A stretch of DNA of 64,000 bases, from positions 124,001 to 188,000 of the forward strand of contig OZ237735.1 in assembly GCA_965178125.1 (NCBI GenBank). The letters are read 5' to 3'. The position numbers and the translations under genes were made by a program. This DNA is from Bilabrum cf. latius. Lineage: Eukaryota; Bigyra: Bicosoecida; Bigyra; Bicosoecida. Below the pieces are notes generated by a model, which was not told the origin of the DNA, did no database searches, and saw only the letters and a list, made by a program, of their open reading frames with translations. Shown here piece after piece: positions 1 to 12,900 of the stretch. The stretch's first letter is position 1; every line of letters begins with the position of its first letter.

Positions 1-21
1 TTATCCAGCTGCGCGAATCGG

Positions 22-3000
22 ATGGGGCAAACATCATCCTGTTCATGCGATGCTCAACTCAGCGACAGCATCCTAGATACGAGCCGGGCTTTGCTTGATC
101 GCTCGACGACCGTTGCCGTAGCTGCACGCCTGTCTCCATACGTTCGAAAAGCAGGACTCTTTGATGTCGAAGCAGTAGTCAGAAGCATGGCAACGAATGG
201 AGCCGCCGCAGATGCTGCTCAATGCATCGCTTCCATATTTCTTGGCAAACCAACTGGAGCATCCACAGCATCGGTCCGCCTTTATCATGTATTCAACGCA
301 ATCGGGCAGCTACTCTCCCCTAGAGAAGGCGACAGAATGGAGGCCCTTCTTCAAATAGTATCACGAATCGGGCACAGCGATGACATTCCCGCCAATGATG
401 TCTTGAGAGCCATCTGGGGATTCGCAATGTTGGGAAGGATGCTGCGACTCGATACTGCCTGTATCGACGGAGACATGAAGAGTCCGATGGCAGAGCCAAT
501 TAATTCCCCGTTTATTTCGCCATCGATGGGTGTGTCAGGGTTGGCCAGCAATACCAGACACCGTCCACGACGAGGTTCGTCGGGTCCAGGCCAGTTTGCA
601 TCTGTTGGAGGCAGGGTAGAAACGCAGTCGCTTCAGGAAGTCCCTGCGTCTGCAGAAACGTCAAAGCAGCCTTCAATATCTGTAGCGGGTGGCTTGTCAC
701 CCCCTGCGAATAGCGCAGCTGGCGGTTCGCAGCCCTCACAGCTCGGTTTCTTGGCAGTCCGAGCCATGCAGACGAGCATTCGCGTCCTTCCGGGGCCACC
801 ACTTCGCGGTCCTGACGAGCCTTTAAGTGCAGACAAGGGTTCTTTTTTCCAAGCCAGCGAATATCCAGCGAGCGAGTCTCGGGCTGGTGCTCCGGCTGCT
901 AGCACGCATGCTGCCAGTGGTGCCAGCGGACCGGGTCTGCGGCTGGTAGGCGACTGGTGCGTTCCCAGATCGGAGCTGCGGCGGTGGGCAGAGAGCAGCC
1001 CGCTGGCACAGGGGCTATTCGGGGCCTCGGAGGGCCTCCGGAAGTGGCTGTCTGCCCTGCACGAGGACAGGATGCGGCGAGGAGGAGGAGTTGGTCGCGA
1101 GGGGGAGGGGGAGGGGGGGCCGCTGTCGAGGCTGTCAGCCGCCGCCGTGTCCACAGAGACGGATGGGTCGGATGCAGGGTCGCACGGGCAAGCCATTAGC
1201 TCCCAGCAGTCCCCGTCCACATCGGCCGGCTCTCCAGCTAGGGGGCTGCCGCGGGTCCAGTCGCACCATGCTGCCCACGCCCCACCTCCGAGCCCCGGCC
1301 TTGCGCCGCTCCCGCCAGCGAGCTCCGGATCCGTTGCTGCAGATGACACCAGCCGACTGCAGGCGAATGGGGCGGGGTCAATGCGTGCCCTCCCTCTAGG
1401 CGTCAGGGAGGGCCAGCGGTATACGGACCCACAGGGGCGGCTCGTGTCGCGGCTGCAGTGGTGCTCCTGGTGCTTCCGGTGCACCCAGCACGGCCTCATA
1501 TCGGCGTGGGGCGTGTCTCGCAAGCAGTACAAGTGCGAGTGTTGCCTGCGGATGACGGTGCAGTGTGCCACTGCCGGCTGCAAGCACATGGCCCGGTTGC
1601 TGGGCAGCATCAGTGGTGACGTGTGCTCGGAGTGCTCGAACTCGAACGGAGCTGGGTCTCTCCCAGCAGAGCACGACCCCCTCTACGCCATCACATCGTT
1701 TGACCCGAACAGCGGGGCAGAGGAGAGAAGGAACAGCCGGGCGGCATTCCCGACCACCCCCGCATCCCCTGTACCTGCAGGGTGGGGAGGACCAGCGGGA
1801 CATGCCAGTGACAATGCAGGCCGCAGATCTGGATCCATGCGCGTGCACGTGCACAGCGCCCGGATGCATCCCAAAGCCACGGACTAGGGCGCAGGGACAG
1901 CTGCAATGGCGCTGCAGAGCTGGCCCTTTTCGGGTGCGGCTGCCACGGCCCACCGAGGCACCCCTGGCGAGCCAAGGTCCTTGGGCTTGCCGCGGCTGTG
2001 GTACCCGGTTGGGTCGGAACTCGGCTCGGGCGGGTCCGTGTCGACAGAGAGGCGCAGCGCGGGACGCGCCTAGGCCGCCGTCGGTGCGACTCTGTTTCAG
2101 GGGGCGTGCAGCGCGTGCGGGTGGCGCGGGCCTCACAGCCTGCACCCCTCCGTGTCTCATGCACTGTGCGACGTGTTCGAGTGCAGCAGGTGCATGAGGG
2201 CAATGACCAGGTGCCTCGACTGCTGCCGAGACTTTGCCGTGATGCGCAGCCGGTACACGTTCGAGCCGTGCGTGTCGTGCTCCAAAATCGACTACTCGTT
2301 CGACGAGGTGCGCGAGTGGTTCGAGGGCCACAAGCACGTGAGCGAGCTGCCGGGGGCTCTGCCCGAGCACACCATGGCTAGGGACCTGCAGCAGGCGGGG
2401 ACCACGGCCGGTCGAGCGCTTGACTCCCCGCTGCAGCAGCTAGCCAGCGTGCTGCGAGAGAGAGGAGGTGACCGACTGGATCAGGAGAGCGATGCGGAAA
2501 AGGATGGCGATGATGAAAAGAAAGGCGATGAGGTTAGTAGTCCTGAGCACCCCTGCGAGCTGGCATCACCTGCATCGTGCGCCTACACGTATGCTCTGTT
2601 GCAGGCTCAGGCGGGCGGCTCCACGATGGAGTGGGCGGAGTGGATCTCTGGCAACTGGCGGTGGTTTGACAGACGGATCGAGCCCACGCTGGCGACCCGC
2701 AACGCCGAAGAGCTCCGAGTCATTAACCGAGGTGAAGGCGGGAGCGGCACAGTGCTCGCGCCGAGCCAGATCCTCCGCTTGCCCAGCCCGCCGCTGCACC
2801 TGCACTCGAGGTTCCGGCCCGAAGCACCGTGGCGCCGCGGCTGCCCCAGCCTCCCCGTGGTGGACGGAAAGCAGTACTACGATCTGGTAGCCTACCTCTT
2901 CAAGGCGGCGCGCAGGTCCATCTACATCAGTGGGTGGTACTTCTCGCACCACGTGTACCTCAGGCGGGATCCCTTGCGGGACAGGCTGGACCAGCTGCTT

Positions 3001-5907
3001 GCTTCCAAGGCTGCCGAGGGGGTGCAGGTGCACGTGCTGCTGTGGAGCGAGGTGGAGGTCGCCAGGAACATGTCCTACGGCAAGTCCTCCTACAACAAGC
3101 AGGTCCTCGAGGCGATGCACCCCAACATACACGTGGTCGTGCACCCTGAGATCGCACACCTCATGCAGGGCGTGTCTGCAGGCGTTCTCGACGACATGGC
3201 CTGGAGCCACCACTAGAAGTTCGTGGTGGTGGACCAGCGGGTGGCGGTCGTTGGCGGCCTCGACCTACTCGTTGGCAGGTGGGACGACCACACGCACCAG
3301 CTGGCGGACACCGGCAAGCGGAGGTGGCTGGGCCTCGACTACGTCTCACCCGAGGGCACCGGTCCTGCCGACATGCAGGAAAGGGAGTACCAGGACCACT
3401 GCGACAGGAACCATTCTCCGCGCTAGCCCTGGCACGACGTGCAGGCACTGGTGGCGGGTCCGTGCGCCCACGACGCCTCCCGGGTCTTCGTGCGACGCTG
3501 GAATCACCACCGCAAGTCGGACAAGCCGCGCCTGGTGCTGGAGGCCCTCGAGGCGATCGGAGTCCAGGAAATCGCCCAGGAGGACGGGGATGAAGAGGGC
3601 AGCGCCGCTTGGGCTCTATCCGAACAGCACCGGAAGCAAGAGCCAGTGGTGGCTGGCGGTGAGGCGGGTCTTCCAAGGCGCGTGCTCACTGCGGGCGAGC
3701 TGGATCGCCTCGGGTCCAACCCCAACTCAGTGCTGTCGCGGCGCGACTTCGGGCGCGCGAACGGTGGCCCACCTGCCGGAGGGAGCGCGCTTCCGCTTCG
3801 AGGCACCCGCAGTGGCGGCTCCCGGCTGCAGCGGCGCGAATCGGTGGAGGACACGCACGAGCAGGGCAGGCACTCGGAGGCTCGCATCGACCTGGAGGCG
3901 CAGTCTGCCTCCTGCTGGGCCTGCTGCTGTCCTGCCGACGTGCTTGCAGTGCTAGCGGGAGAGACCCACTCGAGGGGGAGGGAGGCTCTGCGGCAGCAAC
4001 GCGCCCAGTCCACACCGGCTGGCAGCACCAGTGGCACGACTGCATTTCCTCCACCTCGAGCAGCCGCATCGACCGCCGCGAAAAGCTCGCTGGTAGATCG
4101 GCAGCAGGACAAGCAGTCCAGCTCCCGGCCCAGGCCCGGCCCTGTGGATACCCTGGTCCCCTCGGTCGCGCAAGCTGGCAGGTCTTCCTCAGACGCAGGC
4201 CACACGCCTGTCAGCACAAGTGCTCATCAGCCTAGGGTCGGGGTCGTCGGCTCTTCCTCGCCGGCCCGACGCCTGCAACGAGCTCCAGACAGGGCGAGTC
4301 GCACGACGGCCGCGTTGCTTCAGCAAGATCCCAACATGGCTCCCTATCGCGCGCTCCTCTCTCGGCTGCCCCACGCGCACTCGGCCGTCGTAAAGTCGCT
4401 GGGCGAGTGGGCTGGGGCTCCGCCCCTGCGGCCCGAGTGCAGCGTCTACGGGGAGACGCTCCGCTGCATCGACGAGGCAGAGCACTTCGTGTGGCTGGAG
4501 AACCAGTACGTACTCAGCTCGCTGGCGGGGGAAGGCGTCGAGAACAAAGTGCTGCGGGCGGTGCTGCAGCGGCTGAGAAGGGCCATGCGCAGGAAGGAGA
4601 CCTTCCGGGTGTACGTGCTGGTGCCGTTCCCCGAGGAGACAGACGCACAGCTGAGGACTTTAGTGAGGTACGAGAACAGGTCTCTGATCTGGGGCCCCTT
4701 CTCCATCGCCGGCAGGCTAAAGGCGGAGTTTCCCGATGTGGAGCTGCGGGACTATTTCATCGTCATGCGGGCCAGGTGCTTTTAGAAGGTAGACGCGAGG
4801 AGCGAGGGGGGCGAGATGATGAGAAGGCACCCATCTGCGGTGCCTTGGAGCGCAGCCGGCGATGTGCCTGGGATGGACGGCGTGAACGGGCCGCAGGGCT
4901 CCTCGAGCGATGGGCACGACGCGAGGGCGGCTCGGCTGAGAGAGGCCGAGGAGGGCGGCGGCACTGGAGGTGTGACAAGGGGGAGTGCAGGTGAAGGTGG
5001 AGGTAGGAGTAGGGGTGGCCGAGGGGGGCGCTACTTCAGTGGGCAGCTGTTCGTGCACTCCAAGATGATCCTCGCGGATGACCGCGTGGCCGTGGTGGCC
5101 TCTGCGAACATCAACGACCGCAGCCTGCATGGGGAGCGGGACACAGAGCTGGGTGTGGTGCTGCGCTCCGAACACCTGAGGCCCGGGCGTGCGGTGCTGC
5201 GACCGGGAGATGCCGAGCGAGCCGCTCTGGAGGTGATGGCATCCACGATGGGCGGGCACCCGTACCACGTGTCGAGGGCTGTGCACGCCCTTCGAACTCG
5301 GCTGTGGAGGGAGTGGCTCGGGCTGGCGTGCGACGATGACGCGCAGGTTGCGCGGGTGCTGCTATCCAGCCGACGGGCAGACCGCGAGCCCTCTGCAACA
5401 GCGGGGGTATTGGAGGAGAAGGGGGCGGACGATGGGGCCGTGTTAGGGTCCCTTGGGCCCAGGCTCCCTCAGGTGCTGCCTCTCGATGACAGGACCAGGC
5501 TCGATGGTCCCGGCGGGCCAGGTGCAGAGCTGCGCCCACTGGGTGTGGCTGACACGCGCTCTACCCTCGTGGCTCGCAGCGATGAGATGATCCGGGATGC
5601 ATCTGCGCAGGAGGTCTTCCACGGGATCGTGCGGGCCTCGGCTGTGGGGAACAGAGTCGCGATGGAGCGGGCCTTCGCAGACACGCCTCGGGACAGCGTC
5701 GGGACGGAGGCGGAGCACGCGGCTCTGCTGGAGGCAGCGGCCCGCGCCGAGGGCGGGACCGTCTTCTCCAGGGAACAAGAACTGGACCTGGTGGGGTCGG
5801 TGCGGGGCTACCTGGTGACCATGTCGGAGGGGTACCTCGGGAAGGAGGACCTGGCCGTGCAGTTGTCGGACCCGGAGATGGTGGTGCCTGCTTACATGAT
5901 GCAGTGA
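22..5907 (+). CDS. Phospholipase D with N-terminal cysteine-rich region
   Basis: One continuous frame of about 1,961 residues if TAG is read as Gln (TAGs at 1885, 2071, 3214, 3424, 4783), ending at TGA. The N-terminal third has CxxC clusters around 1460-1640 and 2110-2290 (for example CSWCFRC and CSACGW), probably zinc-binding. The PLD core begins near 2860. The first catalytic HxKxxxxD motif is at 3211-3234 (residues 1064-1071), and its variable second position is a TAG. The block following it (LGGLDL-like, GRWDD) is intact. PR-TAG-PWHDV at 3418-3441 matches the PLD-family PR[EM]PWHD block. A low-complexity insertion of about 280 residues separates this from FVWLENQY. The second HKD ([10 protein letters not shown]) is at residue 1679. 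PLD hydrolyses phosphatidylcholine-type lipids to phosphatidic acid. The ATG at 22 is the first in frame, but the frame is open to the window edge, so the start is uncertain. The role of the Cys-rich region is unknown. Confidence 0.9.
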
Positions 5908-6089
5908 GCACAAACGAGGCGTTCTGACGGCCTAGAGACTTGGATGGAAGACTTGGACGGATATGGTGGTCTGATGGGGAAACGTGAATGCTTCTTGTCG
6001 GCAGCTACAGCCAGTACGCTATTGAAGGGTCGCGAACAGAGCGCACACCCGATGAGACTCCGAGTCAGCTGCCTCAAGACCTCAAGACC

Positions 6090-7628
6090 TCAAGACCTGC
6101 GCTTCTTCCTGTTGCCGGCCCCGTGTCCATTCGAGCTTCGCTCCCCGCTCTTCTTGCTTCGCCCACCCCTCGCCCCGGACGCCCCCCGCTTGCGTTTCTA
6201 TCCTAGAGAAGCACCACCACTCCCACTCCCACCACCCCGACTCCCACTCCTGCCCCTCCCTGGCCTGCCCCGACCACTACCGCCCATACCGCTGCTGCGC
6301 CCTCGCCCTCGATCTGCCCCCGCCCCCGTCCCCACGGATGCGCCAGCACCCAGCATCCCCCCGGGTCGTGCTGGCCCCTTGCCCCCCTTTGCCCCCTCCC
6401 CCGCCCACGCCCTCGCCACGGCCTCCCCCTCGTGCACACCGAGCACCGCGGCCAGCGAGGCAGAGGCCCACGCATCGAGAGCAGCATACCTCACCTGCCT
6501 AGGACGCAAGGGCACCGCAGCCCAGTTGGAGAGCGTGGTGGACTTGGACTTCCACTGCTTGGACTCGGATTGCGGCACCCCCAGCAGACGCACCGACAGC
6601 GCCCTGAGTCCCTCGAGGCGACCCCCGCCCCTGCCCATCGCCTCCAGCCGCTTCTTCCACACGGCAGCCGGGTCAAACACGGGGCTCACGTGCACCCCGT
6701 GGTCGCTGGCCAGCTTGCTCGCGTCACCCGCGACACCCACCCCTGTCTTGATGGCCCAGGGGGCGCCCAGCAGCCGCTGCAGGGGCCGCGGGAGGCCGTG
6801 CTCCCTAGTAACGTGCACGATAAGCACGCGGTCGGAACCGATGGCCCGGGCATCTGCCATCCTAGCTGCGGCAGACACGGGAGCTGATGACGCTGCCGAC
6901 GACGAAGACGACGAGGACGAAGTAGCAGGCCCGCCGCAGTCAGAGTCTCCCGTGGCACCCCCACTGGCTTCATTTCTGATGATGCAAACCTGCACCAGAG
7001 AGATCGGATTTTCGGGACTCCCGGGGCGAAACTGCGGCCGCCACTCTGCGTCAAGACCAACGATCACCGGTGTAGCTTCTATGCTATCAACGTCACCGCC
7101 AGCATCACCGTGCTTCACAAGCTTGTACTGAGATGGAGTCAAGGCGTCTTTTAGCCAGCTGAGAACTTCTCTGCTCCTCTGCTTTTTGGCCGCTGGTGCG
7201 ATGGTTGTCACAGACATGAGCGCTCTGTCTGAAGATGTCGAAATCGGACTCATCGCGGATGTGCTCGAGGCTATTGGCGAGCTGTCTGCAGCACGAATAC
7301 GCCACTATCGCACCCGCATTAGGGATAGGCCCTGCACGCTGGCTGTGGGGGTGAGGGAGTCCCCTGCTGCAGCTCGGCTGGGTGGTCTGGCCACGAATCG
7401 GCCTGGCAGGACTGGAGGGATGACAATCTTGACACTGCCCTCCTGTGACTCTGCTACTATAGCTAGCGATGCCACTGTTGTATCTTCTTCCTCTTTAGTC
7501 CTGGCCAGCTCCCGTACATGATCCCAGCTTCCAGTAGCTCCAGATTCCAATTTGCGTCGGTTTTGCTTAATCTTGCGGCCAGCAGGTCTAAAAGGCAGGC
7601 TTCCCGCCGCTCCTGCGATTGCTGACAT
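6090..7628 (-). CDS. DEDD-family 3'-5' exonuclease domain protein (WRN-exonuclease/RNase D-like)
   Basis: About 512 residues, with TAGs at 7305 and 6198 read as Gln and a TGA stop at 6090-6092. The exonuclease core shows VGLDAEW (Asp193 and Glu195, Exo I), KTGVGVAGDASKL (Exo II Asp) and RYAALDAWAS (Exo III Tyr and Asp), the DEDDy arrangement that binds two metal ions. A Ser/Ala run is inserted between Exo I and Exo II. After the core come a Gly/Arg-rich tail and, beyond the TAG at 6198, a Lys/Arg-rich end (KRKR and NRKKRRS) that looks like a nuclear or nucleolar signal. The ATG at 7628 follows an in-frame TAA four codons upstream, which fixes the start. Substrate (DNA or RNA) cannot be told from sequence. 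It converges with the phospholipase D gene, 182 bp away. Confidence 0.85.
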
Positions 7629-7860
7629 AGTGCTTTAGCGCAAGTATGCTGTGCGCACCGGCAGCGTTCGCACAGCGAGCTTTCGACGAGGTGTTGGCCA
7701 ACGACTCGGTCTCGGTGGCTCCGAGTCGCTGGCGGTGTTGCGGATGCATTTGAGCTAGCAGGCTGGTGGTGGAGCAAGGAGGCATGTTCGTGCGTCGTGG
7801 CCTTGAGCGTTTGCGTACTGCATCCCTGTGCTTGCATTCGTGAATGATGGTTCGGCTTGC

Positions 7861-9296
7861 TCAAGCTTGGCCCCCCAAGCCATACTCAGCTGCCCCACCG
7901 CCGCTCCCAGGCGGCGAGACGTCAGCCGGCATGGACCTGTCCACTACAGGGGCCTGCACCGGCAGACCTCCGGCAGAGGCAACGGGGAGTGCCACTGCTC
8001 CAGGCCGGGGGTGTCCCCCCACTGGCATGCCCCCGCCGTGGGGGCCCATCGATGCGGGATGCATCATCGGGGCACCACTCGGGCGCCCGTATGGGTAGTA
8101 CCCTTGCATGCCCCCACTATGGGGCGGACCCCTAGGGAACCCCCCGGGGCCATGGAAATACCCCGGCCGCCCCTGGCCCTGGGGCATGCCCCCCATTGCC
8201 ACTGGTCTCGGCCCCTGGTGCAGCATCCCTGCGGACGACGCGGGGTGGTGCTGCCACTGCCCCTGCGGCTGCGGTGACGGATGCTGCTGCTGCTGGCGGT
8301 GGTGATGATGCTGGCTGGGAGAAGGTAGTTGGGGCGGGAGTGCGTGCGCCTGGGGCAGGCCAGGGGAAGCAGAAGTGCCCGGTGACCCAGCCATGCGAGC
8401 CAGGAGCTTCTGGCCCGCTTGGGCCGTGCTGGCTGGTGATGCTGGGGCAGGTGCAGGTGCAGGTGCAGATGAACTCGTGGGCTGCTTCGAGCTTGTCCCC
8501 CTCAGCGCCTGCGCGACCCTCCCCACGATGCGTGCTAGCACGTCCTCGTCCTCCAGCAGCTCCAGCACGATTGACTTGACCTGTTCCCTGAGGTCAACTG
8601 CCGCAGGGACACCGCCCGACCGATCGCGTCCAGCCGTAGCCCCTCCCCGTCCCAGGGCGTGCATGATCTCGGCCCCGGCCGCGGCGCCGATCCGCCGCTG
8701 CGCTTCTTCCAGCGCTGCCTCCTGCACGTTGTAAAGGTCGTCAGCGCTGCGGCACCACACCCCATATGCTGCATCATCATCACGATGTCCTTCCTCAGAC
8801 CCCTGCGCGTGATGTCAATAGGTGATGCAATACTGAACCATACCGCTGCCAACCACTGTCGAGCGGTTCGCTGGAGCAGCTGTGCACTCACCGGATGCTG
8901 CCTGAACGATAGCAAGCTACCGTTCAAGTCAAACTCTGTAGACGCATCAATGGTCCACGTGAAGTCATGTTTGCTCCGCTTATTCAAGATTTTCAACTGA
9001 ACGAACGGAGCAACTCTTCGACGTACCACGAACAGCGCCCCTTCGATCCCAGTCGCCTCCTGCGCAACGCTCTCTAGGATGATGAAGAGTGCTCTAAAAT
9101 TTCCAACAAAATGTGAGTTTGGGGTGGAGTGACCGCTGATACCCTACCTCACCCATTTTCGTTCGAATCTGAAAAGGGTAACTTGCACTACTGAGCACAG
9201 AATTGCCTCCGTATCGGCATCTTTCTAGCGTAGCAGACGTAAATTTGCATCTGCGGCAGACTAGTGGTCCAGATGCAGCACTGATGTTTTGGACAT
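7861..9296 (-). CDS. DCP1: mRNA-decapping enzyme subunit DCP1 (EVH1 domain)
   Basis: Three exons: 9296-9153, 9059-8892, 8802-7861. Introns are 93 and 89 nt, with donors GTGAGG and GTGAGT and acceptors GCAG. The product is 417 residues. Splicing rebuilds the DCP1 EVH1 fold: LLR-TAG-KDADTEAIL, then VTLFRFERKW joined exactly at intron 1 to EATGIEGALFVV (compare the animal form NEWEKTDVEGTLFVY), then LKILNKRS, and AAYGVWC (the YGIWF block) after intron 2. TAGs at 9261 and 9225 lie in exon 1; the second aligns with a Gln in animal DCP1. The C-terminal part is Gly/Pro/Gln-rich with His and Gln runs, as is common in P-body proteins. DCP1 activates the DCP2 decapping enzyme in cytoplasmic mRNA decay. 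The stop is TGA. Confidence 0.88.
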
Positions 9297-9924
9297 GGGA
9301 GAAAGAATGCCATTCTTGCGACCGGCGTCGATTGAGAGGTTCGTTTGCGGCCGCATCGTAATTCCGAAGGTTCCCTGCTCGCGCCCACTTATTTGGCTGA
9401 TGGCGCTTATCTGGTTACGTCCGACACAGTCACTAGTAGCAATCATCCCTCATCTCGGCCACGCTTGCCCTCCGGCTCGCGTGACCGTGCTCCGTTCATC
9501 CTCGCTCTCGCCTCCTGCTCGCCTCGCCTCGTTCTCGGTATCAGTCGCACGTCGTCGTCATTCTCCTACTTCTCTCCTCCTTCCGTGGCGCTGTGGTATT
9601 GGCTGGTGTTGCCCTGGCCGCTGGGTAGGTGGATCGGACCATTCACGCCACTTTGGGGACGGCCTACCACTTGGTCAGGGAACAACACTGGGCCCCCCCT
9701 TGGTGGTTCGCCCATCGAACCGCCGCAGGGACACCCATTGGCCCAGAAATAGCCCCTGGCATTGCCAGTCCATCCATTGCTAGGAAGAGGCCCATGTGGG
9801 GTGCCAAATCCCACAGATGCAAGATGGCACCTCCACATGAATATAAAAGGATGCATATCAATAATAGAAATCAAAATCAAAATCAAGCGGGTCATGCAGT
9901 CCATTCCCCTTTTACAACAGAGCA
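9297..9924. other. Gene-poor spacer upstream of the satellite
   Basis: No homology-supported gene. It holds a pyrimidine-rich stretch (about 9450-9590) and a + strand frame from 9345 that, with one TAG at 9750 read as Gln, stays open into the satellite to 9971. Its translation is Pro/Gly/Trp-rich (around GPFTPLWGRPTTW) and resembles nothing I recognise. It could be part of a promoter or UTR of DCP1 on the other strand. Confidence 0.5.
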
Positions 9925-12900
9925 GAGAATGCATGCTGGTGCAGCTCGCGCCGCTCAGTCCTCCCCGCTGACCCACGCCCAAGGCGGACAAGGTCAACGA
10001 AGGAAGCCCAGGCAGCGAGCGCCGCACAAGCAAAACCAAACAGCACAATGCAGAGATGCTGGTGCAGCTCGCGCCGCTCAGTCCTCCCCGCTGACCCACG
10101 CCCAAGGCGGACAAGGTCAACGAGGGAAGCCCAGGCAGCGGGCGCCGCACAAGCAAAACCAAACAGCACAATGCAGAGATGCTGGTGCAGCTCGCGCCGC
10201 GCAGTCCTCCCCGCTGACCCACGCCCAAGGCGGACAAGGTCAACGAAGGAAGCCCAGGCAGCGAGCGCCGCACAAGCAAAACCAAACAGCACTAATGCAG
10301 AGATGCTGGCGCAGCTCGCGCCGCGCAGTCCTCCCCGCTGACCCACGCCCAAGGCGGACAAGGTCAACGAAGGAAGCCCAGGCAGCGGGCGCCGCACAAG
10401 CAAAACCAAACAGCACAATGCAGAGATGCTGGTGCAGCTCGCGCCGCTCAGTCCTCCCCGCTGACCCACGCCCAAGGCGGACAAGGTCAACGAAGGAAGC
10501 CCAGGCAGCGGGCGCCGCACAAGCAAAACCAAACAGCACAATGCAGAGATGCTGGTGCAGCTCGCGCCGCTCAGTCCTCCCCGCTGACCCACGCCCAAGG
10601 CGGACAAGGTCAACGAAGGAAGCCCAGGCAGCGAGCGCCGCACAAGCAAAACCAAACAGCACAATGCAGAGATGCTGGTGCAGCTCGCGCCGCTCAGCCC
10701 TCCCCGCTGACCCACGCCCAAGGCGGACAAGGTCAACGAAGGGAGACCAGGCAGCGAGCGCCGCACAAGCCAGCCCAAACAGCACAAATGCAGAGATGCT
10801 GGTGCAGCTCGCGCCGCTCAGTCCTCCCCGCTGACCCACGCCCAAGGCGGACAAGGTCAACGAAGGGAGACCAGGCAGCGAGCGCCGCACAAGCAAAACC
10901 AAACAGCACAAATGCAGAGATGCTGGTGCAGCTCGCGCCGCTCAGTCCTCCCCGCTGACCCACGCCCAAGGCGGACAAGGTCAACGAAGGAAGCCCAGGC
11001 AGCGAGCGCCGCACAAGCAAAACCAAACAGCACAGTGCAGAGATGCTGGTGCAGCTCGCGCCGCTCAGTCCTCCCCGCTGACCCACGCCCAAGGCGGACA
11101 AGGTCAACGAAGGAAGCCCAGGCAGCGAGCGCCGCACAAGCAAAACCAAACAGCACAATGCAGAGATGCTGGCGCAGCTCGCGCCGCTCAGTCCTCCCCG
11201 CTGACCCACGCCCAAGGCGGACAAGGTCAACGAAGGAAGCCCAGGCAGCGGGCGCCGCACAAGCAAAACCAAACAGCACAATGCAGAGATGCTGGTGCAG
11301 CTCGCGCCGCTCAGTCCTCCCCGCTGACCCACGCCCAAGGCGGACAAGGTCAACGAAGGAAGCCCAGGCAGCGAGCGCCGCACAAGCAAAACCAAACAGC
11401 ACAATGCAGAGATGCTGGTGCAGCTCGCGCCGCTCAGTCCTCCCCGCTGACCCACGCCCAAGGCGGACAAGGTCAACGAAGGAAGCCCAGGCAGCGAGCG
11501 CCGCACAAGCAAAACCAAACAGCACAATGCAGAGATGCTGGTGCAGCTCGCGCCGCTCAGTCCTCCCCGCTGACCCACGCCCAAGGCGGACAAGGTCAAC
11601 GAAGGAAGCCCAGGCAGCGAGCGCCGCACAAGCAAAACCAAACAGCACAATGCAGAGATGCTGGTGCAGCTCGCGCCGCTCAGTCCTCCCCGCTGACCCA
11701 CGCCCAAGGCGGACAAGGTCAACGAAGGAAGCCCAGGCAGCGAGCGCCGCACAAGCAAAACCAAACAGCACAATGCAGAGATGCTGGTGCAGCTCGCGCC
11801 GCTCAGTCCTCCCCGCTGACCCACGCCCAAGGCGGACAAGGTCAACGAAGGGAGACCAGGCAGCGAACGCCGCACAAGCAAAACCAGACAGCACAATGCA
11901 GAGATGCTGGTGCAGCTCGCGCCGCTCAGTCCTCCCCGCTGACCCACGCCCAAGGCGGACAAGGTCAACGAAGGAAGCCCAGGCAGCGAGCGCCGCACAA
12001 GCAAAACCAAACAGCACAATGCAGAGATGCTGGTGCAGCTCGCGCCGCTCAGTCCTCCCCGCTGACCCACGCCCAAGGCGGACAAGGTCAACGAAGGGAG
12101 ACCAGGCAGCGAGCGCCGCACAAGCAAAACCAAACAGCACAATGCAGAGATGCTGGCGCAGCTCGCGCCGCTCAGTCCTCCCCGCTGACCCACGCCCAAG
12201 GCGGACAAGGTCAACGAAGGAAGCCCAGGCAGCGAGCGCCGCACAAGCAAAACCAAACAGCACAATGCAGAGATGCTGGTGCAGCTCGCGCCGCTCAGTC
12301 CTCCCCGCTGACCCACGCCCAAGGCGGACAAGGTCAACGAAGGAAGCCCAGGCAGCGAGCGCCGCACAAGCAAAACCAAACAGCACAATGCAGAGATGCT
12401 GGTGCAGCTCGCGCCGCTCAGTCCTCCCCGCTGACCCACGCCCAAGGCGGACAAGGTCAACGAAGGGAGACCAGGCAGCGAGCGCCGCACAAGCCAGCCC
12501 AAACAGCAACAATGCAGAGATGCTGGTGCAGCTCGCGCCGCTCAGTCCTCCCCGCTGACCCACGCCCAAGGCGGACAAGGTCAACGAAGGAAGCCCAGGC
12601 AGCGGGCGCCGCACAAGCAAAACCAAACAGCACAATGCAGAGATGCTGGTGCAGCTCGCGCCGCTCAGTCCTCCCCGCTGACCCACGCCCAAGGCGGACA
12701 AGGTCAACGAAGGAAGCCCAGGCAGCGAGCGCCGCACAAGCAAAACCAAACAGCACAAATGCAGAGATGCTGGTGCAGCTCGCGCCGCTCAGTCCTCCCC
12801 GCTGACCCACGCCCAAGGCGGACAAGGTCAACGAAGGGAGCCCAGGCAGCGAGCGCCACACAAGCAAAACCAAACAGCACAAATGCAGAGATGCTGGTGC

